Source: SFTJ01 sp045613305 (GTDB taxonomy: Bacteria > Bacteroidota > Bacteroidia > Bacteroidales > Muribaculaceae). Taken from it: a stretch of 64,000 nt of DNA. Location: the NCBI GenBank assembly GCA_045613305.1, contig JAZLAU010000012.1, forward strand, positions 1 to 64,000. The letters run 5' to 3'. Shown one piece after another: positions 44,443 through 53,475 of this stretch. Each line of letters begins with the position of its first letter. Position 1 is the first letter of the stretch. A program made the translations under genes and the position numbers. The notes below the pieces were generated by a model. It did not search any database. It had not been told where the DNA came from and saw only the letters and a program-made list of their open reading frames with translations.

Positions 44443-46083
44443 TTATTTTCTGTTTTTTGAATTTTTCAATGCAATTGAATATACATCTTGATAATATTTA
44501 ATGAAATTATCCCAAGATGCCACCTTTGCTGTTTTTTGCGCTTCGGTTCTTAAACGTTTAATCTCCGATTCAGGCATATTATATATTTGCTTTATCTTCG
44601 AAGCCATGTTATGAACCAATTCGCCATAGTTAGAGTCGCTGCGATGTATAACACTTGTGCCACACTTCTCATTTTCAAAGTTGTCCTTAATCCATTGGCC
44701 AAAACCAGCAAGGTCAGTTGTAACGGTTGGCACACCAAATGCAATACTTTCAAGAGGAGTATATCCCCATGGCTCGTAATATGATGCAAATACCGTTAAA
44801 TCAAAGCCTGGTATCAAATCATAATAACATAGATTAAATATGCCATCATCACCATTTAGGTAACACGGAACATAAATAAGCTTAACATTATCTTCAGCCA
44901 AATTGGTAAATCCTAATGAACACATCTTTTGATACACATTATCGCTTTCGAAATTGTGAATAAAATGTGTCACCAATGCATTATCTTGACGTTCACACTT
45001 GCCTTCCTTCAAAGCATCTACCAATTTAGGTGAAGCCTTATCGGTCCAAGCAGGAACCATAATAAATGCTAAAACCTTACGTTCTTTATCACGCAAATCA
45101 GTTCTAACAACATTTACAGCATCGATAAATGCATCCAAGCCTTTGTTTCTGAACTCGTTGCGGCCAGATGTCGCAACAATTAGAGTATTGTCATCAAATT
45201 CTTCGCCCATTAAGGCTGTAGCTACCGACAACATCTTTTCACGAGCCAATGTGCGAGATTTTTTATAAGCCTCGCCCTTTAGCACAAAATTTTGTTCAAA
45301 AGCATTAGGCGTTACATATGGATTGATTTCTAAAAGTTGTGCACATTCTTTTGCAGTAACTTCACTTACTGTAGTGAACGCATCGGCTTGATGTGCAGCA
45401 ATCTTTTCGATTGAATGCTTTGATTGCATATTCAATTCCTCAGCCATTTGATCACCATTATAACCCGACATATAGTCATAAAGTGGCTTGTTGTTTCCGC
45501 AAATGCTTCGGCCTATGCTTGTGGCATGAGTAGTGAAAACTGTTGCAATCTTAGGCATACGAGACATAAGACTCAACAACCCCATTCCTACTGTCCACTC
45601 GTTGAAATGAGCAACCATTTTCTTGTTTTTGCCATAGTGCTTAGCCAAACTTTCAATAACTAAAGCACATCCATAGCCAAAAATACAAGATTCATCATAA
45701 TCGCCATATGCGTGTAGTGAATCAACTTTATATTGATTCCACATCTGAGCATATAGCTCGTTTTTTTGTTCAAATAAACTTCTGTAATTAACAAGAATCG
45801 CTATTGGTTTTCCAGGAACTTCCCATCGCCCAACTCTAACAGTTAGACCTTCTGGCAATTTTGCAACCTTTTTCCAATCACTAAATAGTGTTTTTGATTC
45901 TTTAAAATATGGAGATTCGGATTCAGTCCACAAATCTGGACCTAAAAAGATTACGCTATCCTTGTTTTGCTTTTGAAGGGTCTTTGCTTTAGTTGAAAGA
46001 ACCGCATAAATACCACCAACCTTATTACAAACTTCCCAGCTTACCTCAAAAAGCATCTCAGGCATAGTAATTGACTTTGCCAT
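44443..46083 (-). CDS. Glycogen synthase, GT3 (eukaryote-like) type
   Basis: This 546-residue glycosyltransferase belongs to the GT3 family that Bacteroidota share with eukaryotes, not the usual bacterial GT5 GlgA. The donor-binding motif is EVCNKVGGIYAVLSTKA (about residues 16-32), and the retaining-GT-B E-x7-E motif is in YYEPWGYTPLESIAFGVPTV near residue 430. HFNEWTVGMGLL and TTHATSIGR are family landmarks. GT3 enzymes typically use UDP-glucose. It is the first gene of a two-gene glycogen operon with a promoter box 35 nt upstream. Confidence 0.92.
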   Translation of the reverse strand: MAKSITMPEMLFEVSWEVCNKVGGIYAVLSTKAKTLQKQNKDSVIFLGPDLWTESESPYFKESKTLFSDWKKVAKLPEGLTVRVGRWEVPGKPIAILVNYRSLFEQKNELYAQMWNQYKVDSLHAYGDYDESCIFGYGCALVIESLAKHYGKNKKMVAHFNEWTVGMGLLSLMSRMPKIATVFTTHATSIGRSICGNNKPLYDYMSGYNGDQMAEELNMQSKHSIEKIAAHQADAFTTVSEVTAKECAQLLEINPYVTPNAFEQNFVLKGEAYKKSRTLAREKMLSVATALMGEEFDDNTLIVATSGRNEFRNKGLDAFIDAVNVVRTDLRDKERKVLAFIMVPAWTDKASPKLVDALKEGKCERQDNALVTHFIHNFESDNVYQKMCSLGFTNLAEDNVKLIYVPCYLNGDDGIFNLCYYDLIPGFDLTVFASYYEPWGYTPLESIAFGVPTVTTDLAGFGQWIKDNFENEKCGTSVIHRSDSNYGELVHNMASKIKQIYNMPESEIKRLRTEAQKTAKVASWDNFIKYYQDVYSIALKNSKNRK

Positions 46084-46117
46084 AGTATAAATAAAACCTT
46101 TTAAAATTTTGAAAGTG

Positions 46118-46125
46118 CAAAATTA
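46118..46125 (-). promoter_or_regulatory. -7 box for the glycogen operon
   Basis: TAATTTTG on the minus strand lies 35 nt before the synthase ATG. The -33 position lacks TTG. Confidence 0.5.
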
Positions 46126-46348
46126 CAAAAAAAAAACCTATTTGCCTAATTTTCACCACATTTAGTTTATTAGCTCATTTTTGCCGTTACAAATCATATC
46201 ATTATTATGTGTCTATTTTTCACAAAACACACACTTTCATATTACATTTTGTAAGCAAAATAAAACAAACTGCATAAAAATGACAAAATTCACAATTTAA
46301 CTCAATTTTTAGAATATGATAATAATGCTGCAGAATAAATACAAAAAA

Positions 46349-46378
46349 AATGTGGGTTGACTATCATCAACCCACATT
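46349..46378 (-). terminator. Terminator after rpe
   Basis: AATGTGGGTTGA (46349-46360) pairs with TCAACCCACATT (46367-46378). On the minus strand a T-run follows. It lies 14 nt downstream of rpe. Confidence 0.85.
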
Positions 46379-46391
46379 ATATATATTATAA

Positions 46392-47036
46392 TTACAAATT
46401 ATATAAGCTTTCAACTGCTTCAACAGGATTTTCGGCCCCGAAAACATAACTTCCAGCCACCAAGACGTCTGCACCTGCCTCTGCAACCAGTTTGCCTGTT
46501 TGGGCATTAATGCCACCGTCAACCTCTATCATTGCGTTTGAATTCTTTTCTATTATCAACTGTTTCAATTCCTTAACTTTATTCACCGCGTTGTATATAA
46601 ACGATTGACCACCGTAACCCGGATTTACAGACATTATACACACCAAATCCACGTCGCAAATAATATCGGTCAACATTGCAACAGGTGTGGCAGGATTGAT
46701 TGCAACACCAGCCTTCATCCCAGCCGCTTTAATTTGCTGTATCACCCTATGCAAGTGTGTACATGCCTCAAAATGCACCGTCATTATGTCACCACCGCAT
46801 TTTTTCACTTCATCTACAAACTTTTGAGGCTCTACAATCATGAGGTGAACATCAAGCACCTTGTCTGTCAATTCGTTTACACGTTTTAACACTGGAAAGG
46901 CAAATGAGATATTAGGGACAAACACTCCATCCATAATATCTACATGCAAATATTCAGCATTGCTGTTTTCAAGTTTTTTTATATCCTCAGCTAAATATCC
47001 AAAATCAGCCGACAAAAGTGATGGTGAAACTATCAT
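46392..47036 (-). CDS. rpe: Ribulose-phosphate 3-epimerase
   Basis: This 214-residue TIM-barrel metalloenzyme interconverts ribulose 5-phosphate and xylulose 5-phosphate in the pentose phosphate pathway. The signature SPSLLSADF, LHVDIMDGVFVPNISF, DVHLMIVEP, MSVNPGYGGQSF and IEVDGGIN motifs are all present and contain the catalytic Asp pair and metal His ligands. It follows the DedA gene by 27 nt and ends with a strong terminator. Confidence 0.96.
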   Translation of the reverse strand: MIVSPSLLSADFGYLAEDIKKLENSNAEYLHVDIMDGVFVPNISFAFPVLKRVNELTDKVLDVHLMIVEPQKFVDEVKKCGGDIMTVHFEACTHLHRVIQQIKAAGMKAGVAINPATPVAMLTDIICDVDLVCIMSVNPGYGGQSFIYNAVNKVKELKQLIIEKNSNAMIEVDGGINAQTGKLVAEAGADVLVAGSYVFGAENPVEAVESLYNL

Positions 47037-47063
47037 AGGACGTTTTATAATATTACAATTAAT

Positions 47064-47786
47064 TTATTTCTTTGATTTTTTCTTCAACATGTGATAAAGA
47101 ACATATACCACAATTAATAATGCAAGAGCATATCCTGCATATGTTAAATATTTATTATAGTGCTCAATTTGATTAAACAAATCTGCTTCAGGCACAAATA
47201 AGCTAAGCCAGTAACCTAACAGGGCTAAAACTATGTTCCAAATTCCTGCACCTAAGGCAGTAAAAATGGAGAACGTTAACAATTTCATCTTTGCCAAACC
47301 AGCTGGAACCGATATTAATTGTCGCACAGCAGGAATCAATCGACCAAAGAAAGTAGAAATTGCGCCATGCTTTTCAAAATATTCTTCCGCTTTAGTAACC
47401 TTTTCAGATGATAGCATACAAATGTGCCCAATACGGCTTTCGGCAAATGAGTGAATTAAAGGACGACCAATAATTTTTGACAAGAAATAGTTAAAATATG
47501 CCCCAATTAAAGCTCCTACAGTTGCAAACAACACAATCAGGTAAATGTTTAATTCGCCATTGTTTGCGGCAAAATACGCAGCCGGAGGTATAACCACTTC
47601 AGAAGGGAAAGGTATGAACGAACTTTCTATAGCCATCAACAACGTAATCGTGCCGTAATTCAAATTTTCTTTATACCATAGAATTATGTCCTGCATTGTG
47701 ACATTTGGCATATATATGATTGCAACAGCAACCACGGCCAACAAAATGACTACCGCTAATAATGTATATATTTGATTTTTTTTCAT
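47064..47786 (-). CDS. DedA/VTT-family membrane protein
   Basis: This 240-residue protein has an N-terminal hydrophobic helix, then the DedA core with ESSFIPFPSEVVIPPAAYFA (about residues 54-73) and the signature FGRLIPAVRQLISVPAGLAKM (about 146-166), with two C-terminal helices and a Lys-rich tail. DedA proteins are lipid scramblase/flippase-related and support membrane homeostasis. It has a promoter box only 4 nt before its ATG and lies 21 nt after the DNA glycosylase-like gene. Confidence 0.9.
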   Translation of the reverse strand: MKKNQIYTLLAVVILLAVVAVAIIYMPNVTMQDIILWYKENLNYGTITLLMAIESSFIPFPSEVVIPPAAYFAANNGELNIYLIVLFATVGALIGAYFNYFLSKIIGRPLIHSFAESRIGHICMLSSEKVTKAEEYFEKHGAISTFFGRLIPAVRQLISVPAGLAKMKLLTFSIFTALGAGIWNIVLALLGYWLSLFVPEADLFNQIEHYNKYLTYAGYALALLIVVYVLYHMLKKKSKK

Positions 47787-47790
47787 AATG

Positions 47791-47798
47791 CAAAATTA
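47791..47798 (-). promoter_or_regulatory. -7 box directly before the DedA gene
   Basis: TAATTTTG on the minus strand ends 4 nt before the ATG, so a transcript from here would begin at or next to the start codon. No matching -33 is seen. Confidence 0.4.
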
Positions 47799-47807
47799 AT
47801 CAAAGTT

Positions 47808-48386
47808 TTACAAAAGCATACCATTAGAGCCAAACATATTAGCATAAAATTCTGCTTTCTTTTGAATATTCATAGGATAAGCGCGTGATGTAGAGGGCAT
47901 TCTATAATGCTTTAAGTTTTTGCCCTTATAATTAACATCTGTGCATTCACCCATTTTAGGCAATTCTGTGTCAGTTATTTCCGACATTATTGAAGCAGCT
48001 TTCTCTCCCGTTGTTACAATAACACGAATTGATTCGTTTTTATTAAGCATTGCGTCAATATCGATTGGCTCAATAACATCTAAAAACTTATCTGAAGCAT
48101 TATCCTTTAACCGACACACTTTTTCAGCTGTATCATACATAGCAATGCGATGATTGTCTAAAAACGTTTTAATCTTATCCACGTCAAACCTTTTTTCACC
48201 TTCAACCACGAAATGCTCTTTGTCATTATAAAAAATTATACCCATAATTCTCCACATATCATTTATCCAGTTTGGATAAAAAAAGTCCATCGACCACTTG
48301 TCGCTTTTAGGTGGAAATGTGCCCAAAATTAGCATAATTGCATTTTGTGGCACAAAGGGCTTGAATGGATGACTCTCTATTTGCAT
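47808..48386 (-). CDS. MUG-like uracil-DNA glycosylase family protein
   Basis: This 192-residue protein fits the UDG-superfamily MUG-type fold found in Bacteroidota. The first motif is ILGTFPPKSD (residues 20-29), where other UDGs have GINPG or GQDPY. The second is MPSTSRAYP at about 168-176, matching the HPSPLS-type loop. Such proteins excise mismatched uracil or thymine, but catalytic residues of this subgroup are not well fixed, so activity is not certain. A promoter box lies about 38 nt upstream. Confidence 0.72.
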   Translation of the reverse strand: MQIESHPFKPFVPQNAIMLILGTFPPKSDKWSMDFFYPNWINDMWRIMGIIFYNDKEHFVVEGEKRFDVDKIKTFLDNHRIAMYDTAEKVCRLKDNASDKFLDVIEPIDIDAMLNKNESIRVIVTTGEKAASIMSEITDTELPKMGECTDVNYKGKNLKHYRMPSTSRAYPMNIQKKAEFYANMFGSNGMLL

Positions 48387-48423
48387 ATCAAAAACTTAAA
48401 TCTTATCAGAATTTTTATTTTCA

Positions 48424-48431
48424 CAAAATTA
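48424..48431 (-). promoter_or_regulatory. -7 box for the MUG-like gene
   Basis: TAATTTTG on the minus strand lies 38 nt before the ATG at 48386. A second minus-strand match, TAAATTTG, is at 48500-48493. Confidence 0.45.
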
Positions 48432-48504
48432 AACTAAAACATGCTATTTATTAAATTAAACCAATTCATTTTCAAAAAAATTAAGAATAATGCAAATTTA
48501 TTAC

Positions 48505-48512
48505 TACTTTTG
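48505..48512 (+). promoter_or_regulatory. -7 box for the polysaccharide-export lipoprotein gene
   Basis: TACTTTTG lies 20 nt before the ATG at 48533. The -33 is weak. Confidence 0.5.
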
Positions 48513-48532
48513 TATAAAGTAACTAAACATCT

Positions 48533-49336
48533 ATGATTATGAAATTTATCAATCAACTATTACTTACAATTGCAGCATGCGCATTGTTTTGCAGTTGTGG
48601 CACAGGCAAAGTCGTGTATATGAAGGATTCCCACAAATTGCCACAAGAAGTTTTAGACAAAGTAAATTCTGCGGCCGAACCTGCAGCAAAGCCTGGCGAC
48701 CTAATTCAAATAACTGTAACAAGCCGTAACATTGAAGCAGCAAAACCTTATAATAAGAGCAGCTATTTAGGCGAAATAAGCAGAACAACCACCAACGATA
48801 ACAATAATCAGTACTACCTTGTTGACAACAATGGCAACATTGAATTCCCTGTTATCGGCACATTATACGTTAACGGACTAAGCAAATCTCAAATAAGAAC
48901 TTTAGTTATTTCAAAACTATACCCAAATCACCTTGCAGAGAGCCCATCTGTTGAAGTTCGTTTCAAAAATTTCCAAGTAACAATGTTGGGTGAAGTAAAA
49001 TCTCCGGGATTGGTTAGTACTGACAATGAGCGAATGACTATTCTTCAAGCTATAGCACTTGCAGGTGACCTTACAATACATGGCGAACGCGAAAAAGTTC
49101 GCATTATCAGAACTGCAACTGATGGCACACGTTCAATTCACACAATCAATCTTAATGACAAAGAATTGGTGCTGTCTCCATACTACAATCTTCAACAAGA
49201 CGACGTAATATATGTAGAGCCAAACGGCACTAAGAAACGTTCTTCTTGGTCGATACCACCTGCATTCTCAATCATTTTAAGTTCGGTAGGTCTAATATCA
49301 TCACTTGTAACATTGGGCTTCACCATCTTCAAATAA
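48533..49336 (+). CDS. Polysaccharide export (Wza/SLBB family) lipoprotein
   Basis: This 267-residue protein has a lipoprotein signal with the lipid Cys at about 22 (CSCGTGK), a poly_export domain (about 52-130, with PGDLIQITVTSRN and GNIEFPVIGTLYVNGLSKSQI), an SLBB beta-grasp domain (about 145-220, VTMLGEVKSPGLV) and a C-terminal membrane helix (about 243-265). Wza-like proteins form the outer-membrane channel for capsule or exopolysaccharide. Unusually, no Wzc, glycosyltransferase or UpxY-type gene is adjacent. The gene stands alone between promoter and terminator. Confidence 0.9.
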   Translation: MIMKFINQLLLTIAACALFCSCGTGKVVYMKDSHKLPQEVLDKVNSAAEPAAKPGDLIQITVTSRNIEAAKPYNKSSYLGEISRTTTNDNNNQYYLVDNNGNIEFPVIGTLYVNGLSKSQIRTLVISKLYPNHLAESPSVEVRFKNFQVTMLGEVKSPGLVSTDNERMTILQAIALAGDLTIHGEREKVRIIRTATDGTRSIHTINLNDKELVLSPYYNLQQDDVIYVEPNGTKKRSSWSIPPAFSIILSSVGLISSLVTLGFTIFK

Positions 49337-49362
49337 GCACAAATATATTTTAACTGCATATT

Positions 49363-49394
49363 AAAACGGCGTTGTGATTACAACGCCGTTTTTT
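49363..49394 (+). terminator. Terminator after the polysaccharide-export gene
   Basis: A perfect 13-bp stem (49363-49375 with 49380-49392), a GATT loop and a following T-run. Confidence 0.88.
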
Positions 49395-49559
49395 CGTGAC
49401 AATAATTACCCCACACGGCCACCCTACTGCAATTTTGGCACTAACACATCATTATTGCATATACTTAATTTTCAACAAATTACACCTACAATGTTAAAAG
49501 TGGCACATATATTGCAAATCCAATAACAAACAATTTAATATCATAATTTTATAGATAGT

Positions 49560-52154
49560 ATGAACTTTAACAATTTTACAATTAAATCGCAAGAGGTAAT
49601 TCAAAAAGCCATTGAAATTACCCGCAATAATGGCAATCAGGCAATTGAGCCTATCACTATTGCAAAAGCCATCTTTCAACAAGGTGACACTCTTGTCAAG
49701 TTCATATTCCAAAAACTTGGCATATCAGCAAATCTTGTAGAGCAAAAGATTGACAAAGCTTTATTGTCACTGCCCAAAGTGAGCAATGGCGAGCCATTTC
49801 TATCAGCCACATCAAATAAAGTATTAGAATGTGCAATAAACGAATCTCAAAAGTTTGGCGACAAGTTTGTTTCTGTTGAAATTATATTCTTGGCGCTATT
49901 AGTTGAAAAATCAGACGCGTCGAACATACTAAAAGACTTTGGCGTAAATGTCAATGAGCTAACTGCATGCATCAAAGAGTTGCGTAAAGGCCGTAATGTG
50001 TCAGACCAATCGGCCGAAGAACAATATAACGCCCTTAACCGATTTGCTATCAATCTTAACGAACGCGCTCAACATGGCAAACTCGACCCCGTTATTGGTC
50101 GCGATGATGAAATACGCCGAGTACTGCAGATACTTAGCCGCCGAACCAAGAACAACCCTATGCTAATCGGTGAACCCGGAACTGGAAAAACCGCTATCGC
50201 CGAAGGGTTAGCGCAAAGAATTGTACGAGGCGATGTTCCCGAAAACCTAAAGATGAAACAAGTATATTCTCTCGACATGGGGGCTCTTGTTGCAGGCGCC
50301 AAATACAAGGGCGAATTTGAAGAACGACTTAAGGGAATTGTAAATGAAGTCATTCAAGCCGACGGTGAAATTATACTTTTCATTGATGAAATTCACACGC
50401 TTGTAGGTGCGGGTAAAGGCGAAGGCGCTATGGATGCCGCAAACATTCTAAAGCCAGCACTGGCTCGAGGCGAATTACGAAGCATTGGCGCAACAACTTT
50501 AGACGAATATCAAAAATATTTCGAAAAGGACAAAGCTTTAGAACGCAGATTCCAAATTGTAATGGTAAATGAGCCAGATGAAGAAAGTGCCATAGCAATT
50601 CTTCGTGGATTAAAAGAACGCTACGAAAATCACCACAAAGTGAGAATACTTGATGAAGCAGTGATTGCAGCCGTTCAGTTATCTGAACGATATATCACCG
50701 ACCGATTCTTGCCCGATAAAGCAATCGATTTAATTGACGAAAGTGCATCAAAACTGAGATTAGAAATGGACTCTCTGCCACAGTCGCTCGACGAAATTAC
50801 ACGCCGCATATCTCAGCTTGAAATCGAACGTGAGGCTATTAAACGAGACGGAGACACCTCTAAAGTGCAATCAATAGAACAGCAAATTGCAAATCTTCGT
50901 GAACAAGAACACGAAATTAGTGCGAAGTGGAAAGCAGAAAAGGAACTCATCAATAGAATTCAACAAAACAAACTTGACATTGAGCAACTAAAATTTGAAG
51001 CCGAACGCGCCGAACGCGATGGAGATTATGCCAAAGTGGCCGAAATACGATATTCTTCAATTAAAAACAAAATCGATGAAAACGAAAAAATCCAGGAACA
51101 ACTTCACAACTTGCAAGGCGAAAAGGCCCTTGTGAGAGAAGAAGTTAATGCCGAGGATATTGCCGATATCGTATCACGCTGGACAGGCATCCCCGTAACT
51201 AAAATGGCACTGTCGGAAAAAGAGAAGTTGCTTCATCTCGAAGACGAGCTTCACAAGAGAGTGATTGGCCAAGAGGACGCCATCGAGGCCATTTCAGACG
51301 CTGTACGCCGTAGCAGAGCTGGTCTTAACGACCCTCGTCGCCCTATCGGTTCGTTTATTTTCCTCGGCACAACAGGTGTTGGCAAAACAGAGTTGGCAAA
51401 AGCTTTGGCCGACTACCTCTTTGACGATGAAAATATGATGACTCGTATTGACATGAGCGAATATCAGGAAAAATTTTCTGTTACTCGTTTAATTGGGTCT
51501 CCTCCAGGATATGTGGGTTATGATGAAGGCGGTCAATTAACTGAAGCCGTGCGCAGAAAACCTTACTCAGTAGTTCTTTTTGATGAAATCGAAAAGGCTC
51601 ATCCTGACGTTTTCAACATTCTACTACAAGTTCTTGACGACGGTCGACTTACAGACAACAAAGGCCGAATCGTTAATTTCAAGAACACGATTATCATAAT
51701 GACTTCGAACATGGGCTCTGGACTTATAAGAGAGAACATGGAAAAGTTAACAGACAATAATCGCGAAGATGTTATTGAAAACACTAAAGAACAAGTGCTT
51801 AATCTTTTGAAGCAAACAATCCGTCCTGAATTCCTTAACAGAATAGACGACATTATTATGTTCACACCCCTATCTGAAAGTGAAATCAAGGAGATTGTTA
51901 AACTCCAAATTGAAGGCGTAAAATCAATGCTTAAGAACAATCAAATTGAATTAAACATAACTGAAAACGCTTTGAATTACTTGGCAGAAATTGGTTATAA
52001 CCCAGAATTTGGTGCACGACCAGTTAAACGCGCTATCCAAAAACTTGTGCTAAATCAATTGTCAAAAGATATTATTGCTCAGCACATCACACCGGCCAAG
52101 CCAATTACAATAGATTTCAGCAATGACAATTTGATTTTTTCTAATGAAATGTAA
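49560..52154 (+). CDS. clpB: ATP-dependent chaperone ClpB
   Basis: This 864-residue AAA+ disaggregase works with DnaK to rescue aggregated proteins. Order: Clp N-domain (about 1-140), AAA1 with Walker A GEPGTGKT (about 205) and IIFIDEIHTLVGAG-like Walker B, the coiled-coil middle domain (about 400-525) that distinguishes ClpB from ClpA/ClpC, and AAA2 with GTTGVGKTELAKALA and SPPGYVGYDEGGQLTEAVRR. No ClpP-binding loop is evident. The 165 nt upstream show no TAnnTTTG box, so it may use a stress sigma or an unrecognised promoter. A bidirectional terminator follows after 273 nt. Confidence 0.96.
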   Translation: MNFNNFTIKSQEVIQKAIEITRNNGNQAIEPITIAKAIFQQGDTLVKFIFQKLGISANLVEQKIDKALLSLPKVSNGEPFLSATSNKVLECAINESQKFGDKFVSVEIIFLALLVEKSDASNILKDFGVNVNELTACIKELRKGRNVSDQSAEEQYNALNRFAINLNERAQHGKLDPVIGRDDEIRRVLQILSRRTKNNPMLIGEPGTGKTAIAEGLAQRIVRGDVPENLKMKQVYSLDMGALVAGAKYKGEFEERLKGIVNEVIQADGEIILFIDEIHTLVGAGKGEGAMDAANILKPALARGELRSIGATTLDEYQKYFEKDKALERRFQIVMVNEPDEESAIAILRGLKERYENHHKVRILDEAVIAAVQLSERYITDRFLPDKAIDLIDESASKLRLEMDSLPQSLDEITRRISQLEIEREAIKRDGDTSKVQSIEQQIANLREQEHEISAKWKAEKELINRIQQNKLDIEQLKFEAERAERDGDYAKVAEIRYSSIKNKIDENEKIQEQLHNLQGEKALVREEVNAEDIADIVSRWTGIPVTKMALSEKEKLLHLEDELHKRVIGQEDAIEAISDAVRRSRAGLNDPRRPIGSFIFLGTTGVGKTELAKALADYLFDDENMMTRIDMSEYQEKFSVTRLIGSPPGYVGYDEGGQLTEAVRRKPYSVVLFDEIEKAHPDVFNILLQVLDDGRLTDNKGRIVNFKNTIIIMTSNMGSGLIRENMEKLTDNNREDVIENTKEQVLNLLKQTIRPEFLNRIDDIIMFTPLSESEIKEIVKLQIEGVKSMLKNNQIELNITENALNYLAEIGYNPEFGARPVKRAIQKLVLNQLSKDIIAQHITPAKPITIDFSNDNLIFSNEM

Positions 52155-52175
52155 TTTCAGATAGTTGCCAATGGG

Positions 52176-52408
52176 TTAAGTAAAGATTGAATGTCTACCA
52201 CGAGCCTCTTCTATAATATCTTGGTTCGATACATTATCTATATCAAGAATAATATCATAGTAAACAATCATTGTCAATAAGTGTTCCAATATGCATCAGA
52301 AGCATTATCAAAGGCATTCATCTAAGACTCATTAAGATAATCGTCCTTTGAAACCGGTACGACATACATATTACCGACAACCCCAAAACCGTTAAGAGTA
52401 AGCAATGC
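52176..52408 (-). pseudogene. Remnant of a small unidentified protein gene
   Basis: On the minus strand the translation from 52408 reads ALLTLNGFGVVGN, then MYVVPVSKDDYLNES, then a TAG stop, then MNAFDNASDAYWNTY and a TGA stop. After a one-base frame change it continues to VYYDIILDIDNVSNQ and DIIEEARGRHSIFT followed by TAA at 52178-52176. The pieces are protein-like and line up in order, so this looks like the C-terminal part of a gene broken by one nonsense codon and one frameshift. I do not recognise the family. The amino-acid continuity is what supports the call; it could still be chance. Confidence 0.45.
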
Positions 52409-52427
52409 TTAGGTTTAACACAATCAT

Positions 52428-52470
52428 AAAAAAGACATGGTGCTGAAAATTTCAGCACCATGTCTTTTTT
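52428..52470 (+). terminator. Bidirectional terminator between clpB and the HU-CCDC81/SPOR gene
   Basis: An almost perfect palindrome of 21 bp per arm (52428-52448 with 52450-52470), with an A-run on one side and a T-run on the other. Confidence 0.88.
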
Positions 52471-52480
52471 ATCTTATATC

Positions 52481-53470
52481 TTATCTGATAATCCAACATC
52501 CTGGATATTTCGCATTCAAATACTCACTAACCTTTTTTAGTGTTTTGTAAGAATTACTTTGCGCTGCATACACTCGATATCGACCATCGCATTCTAATAT
52601 CCTTAAATCGTCTTGTGTATGCGATGAAATAAATTTTTCAGCTTGCGACTTGGTGTCTAACGAAGCAACAATCAAATAGAATAAACCGTTTGAATTATGC
52701 GGTATGTCTAATGCTTCTTGGGCTTCTGAATTTTGATGCGTTTTTTCTTGAGCATCGTTTACAACAACTATTTCTTGTTGAATAATGTTATCCTCAGGCA
52801 AAGCAATCGAAAGAACACCTTCTTCTGCCAAAGTAATAGCTTTTTGTGGTGCTCTTACTTTAATTGCCGAATTTAATGCTGCATAATCAACACTGTCGTC
52901 AACGGTAAGAGGAGTTGATAACATAAAAGCCAATCCAATCATAACAACAATCGAGGCAGCTACCTTAACAAAGCGTCGTCCAAAAGTTAATATTACATTT
53001 GAATCAACCAACGTTTCGCTCACCTGAGGCTCATCAGAAGCGGCAGTTAATTGTTGAATAGTCTTTATGCTCAAATCCACAAGGCCAAAGTTATCGTCAC
53101 AACTATTTGCAACGTGATATGGCTCAAAAACAAGATTGCCAAATTGCTTTCTAAAACATCCTATTCTACCAATCGACACAACGTCGTCGTATTCTATCTG
53201 CTTATTTAACGAAGCAACAAAAACTTCAACTTCTCGCACTGCCATTTCATAACTCAATCCCTCCCTGCGCACTATAGAATTCACAAGCAGACCATCGTTA
53301 TGATTAACTGCAGAGTTAAACACATAGAATTTACCTGGTTTTTTAAATTGGCATGTGTCTTCAAAAGAGAATGCCTTTGAATGTTGTGACAAAAACGCAC
53401 CCCAACCCGGCAAGATTACACAATCATGCCTTGTCAATAAGTATTCGATATGGAGTGTAATATTAATCAT
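52481..53470 (-). CDS. HU-CCDC81 domain, transmembrane and SPOR domain protein
   Basis: This 329-residue protein starts with an HU-like CCDC81 domain pair (about 1-120): LLTRHDCVILPGWGAFLSQH and the second half ending FGNLVFEPYHV. A linker is followed by a single membrane helix (about 168-186), a periplasmic spacer and a SPOR domain (about 260-329, FYLIVASLDTKSQAEKFI and YRVYAAQS). SPOR domains bind denuded septal peptidoglycan; HU-like domains usually contact DNA or dimerise. The architecture is known in Bacteroidota and points to cell division or chromosome-envelope linkage, but function is unproven. Its promoter is 5 nt from the ATG. Confidence 0.82.
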   Translation of the reverse strand: MINITLHIEYLLTRHDCVILPGWGAFLSQHSKAFSFEDTCQFKKPGKFYVFNSAVNHNDGLLVNSIVRREGLSYEMAVREVEVFVASLNKQIEYDDVVSIGRIGCFRKQFGNLVFEPYHVANSCDDNFGLVDLSIKTIQQLTAASDEPQVSETLVDSNVILTFGRRFVKVAASIVVMIGLAFMLSTPLTVDDSVDYAALNSAIKVRAPQKAITLAEEGVLSIALPEDNIIQQEIVVVNDAQEKTHQNSEAQEALDIPHNSNGLFYLIVASLDTKSQAEKFISSHTQDDLRILECDGRYRVYAAQSNSYKTLKKVSEYLNAKYPGCWIIR

Positions 53471-53475
53471 TTAAA

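Larger units (their letters stand above)
46084..46391. other. Intergenic region between rpe and the glycogen synthase gene
   Basis: This 308-nt AT-rich stretch holds the rpe terminator near 46349-46378 and the glycogen operon -7 box at 46118-46125. No credible ORF or structured RNA is visible in the remaining 200 nt. Confidence 0.6.
52155..52480. other. Intergenic region after clpB
   Basis: This 326-nt region contains a decayed minus-strand reading frame (52176-52408) and a bidirectional terminator (52428-52470). No intact gene is present. Confidence 0.6.
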
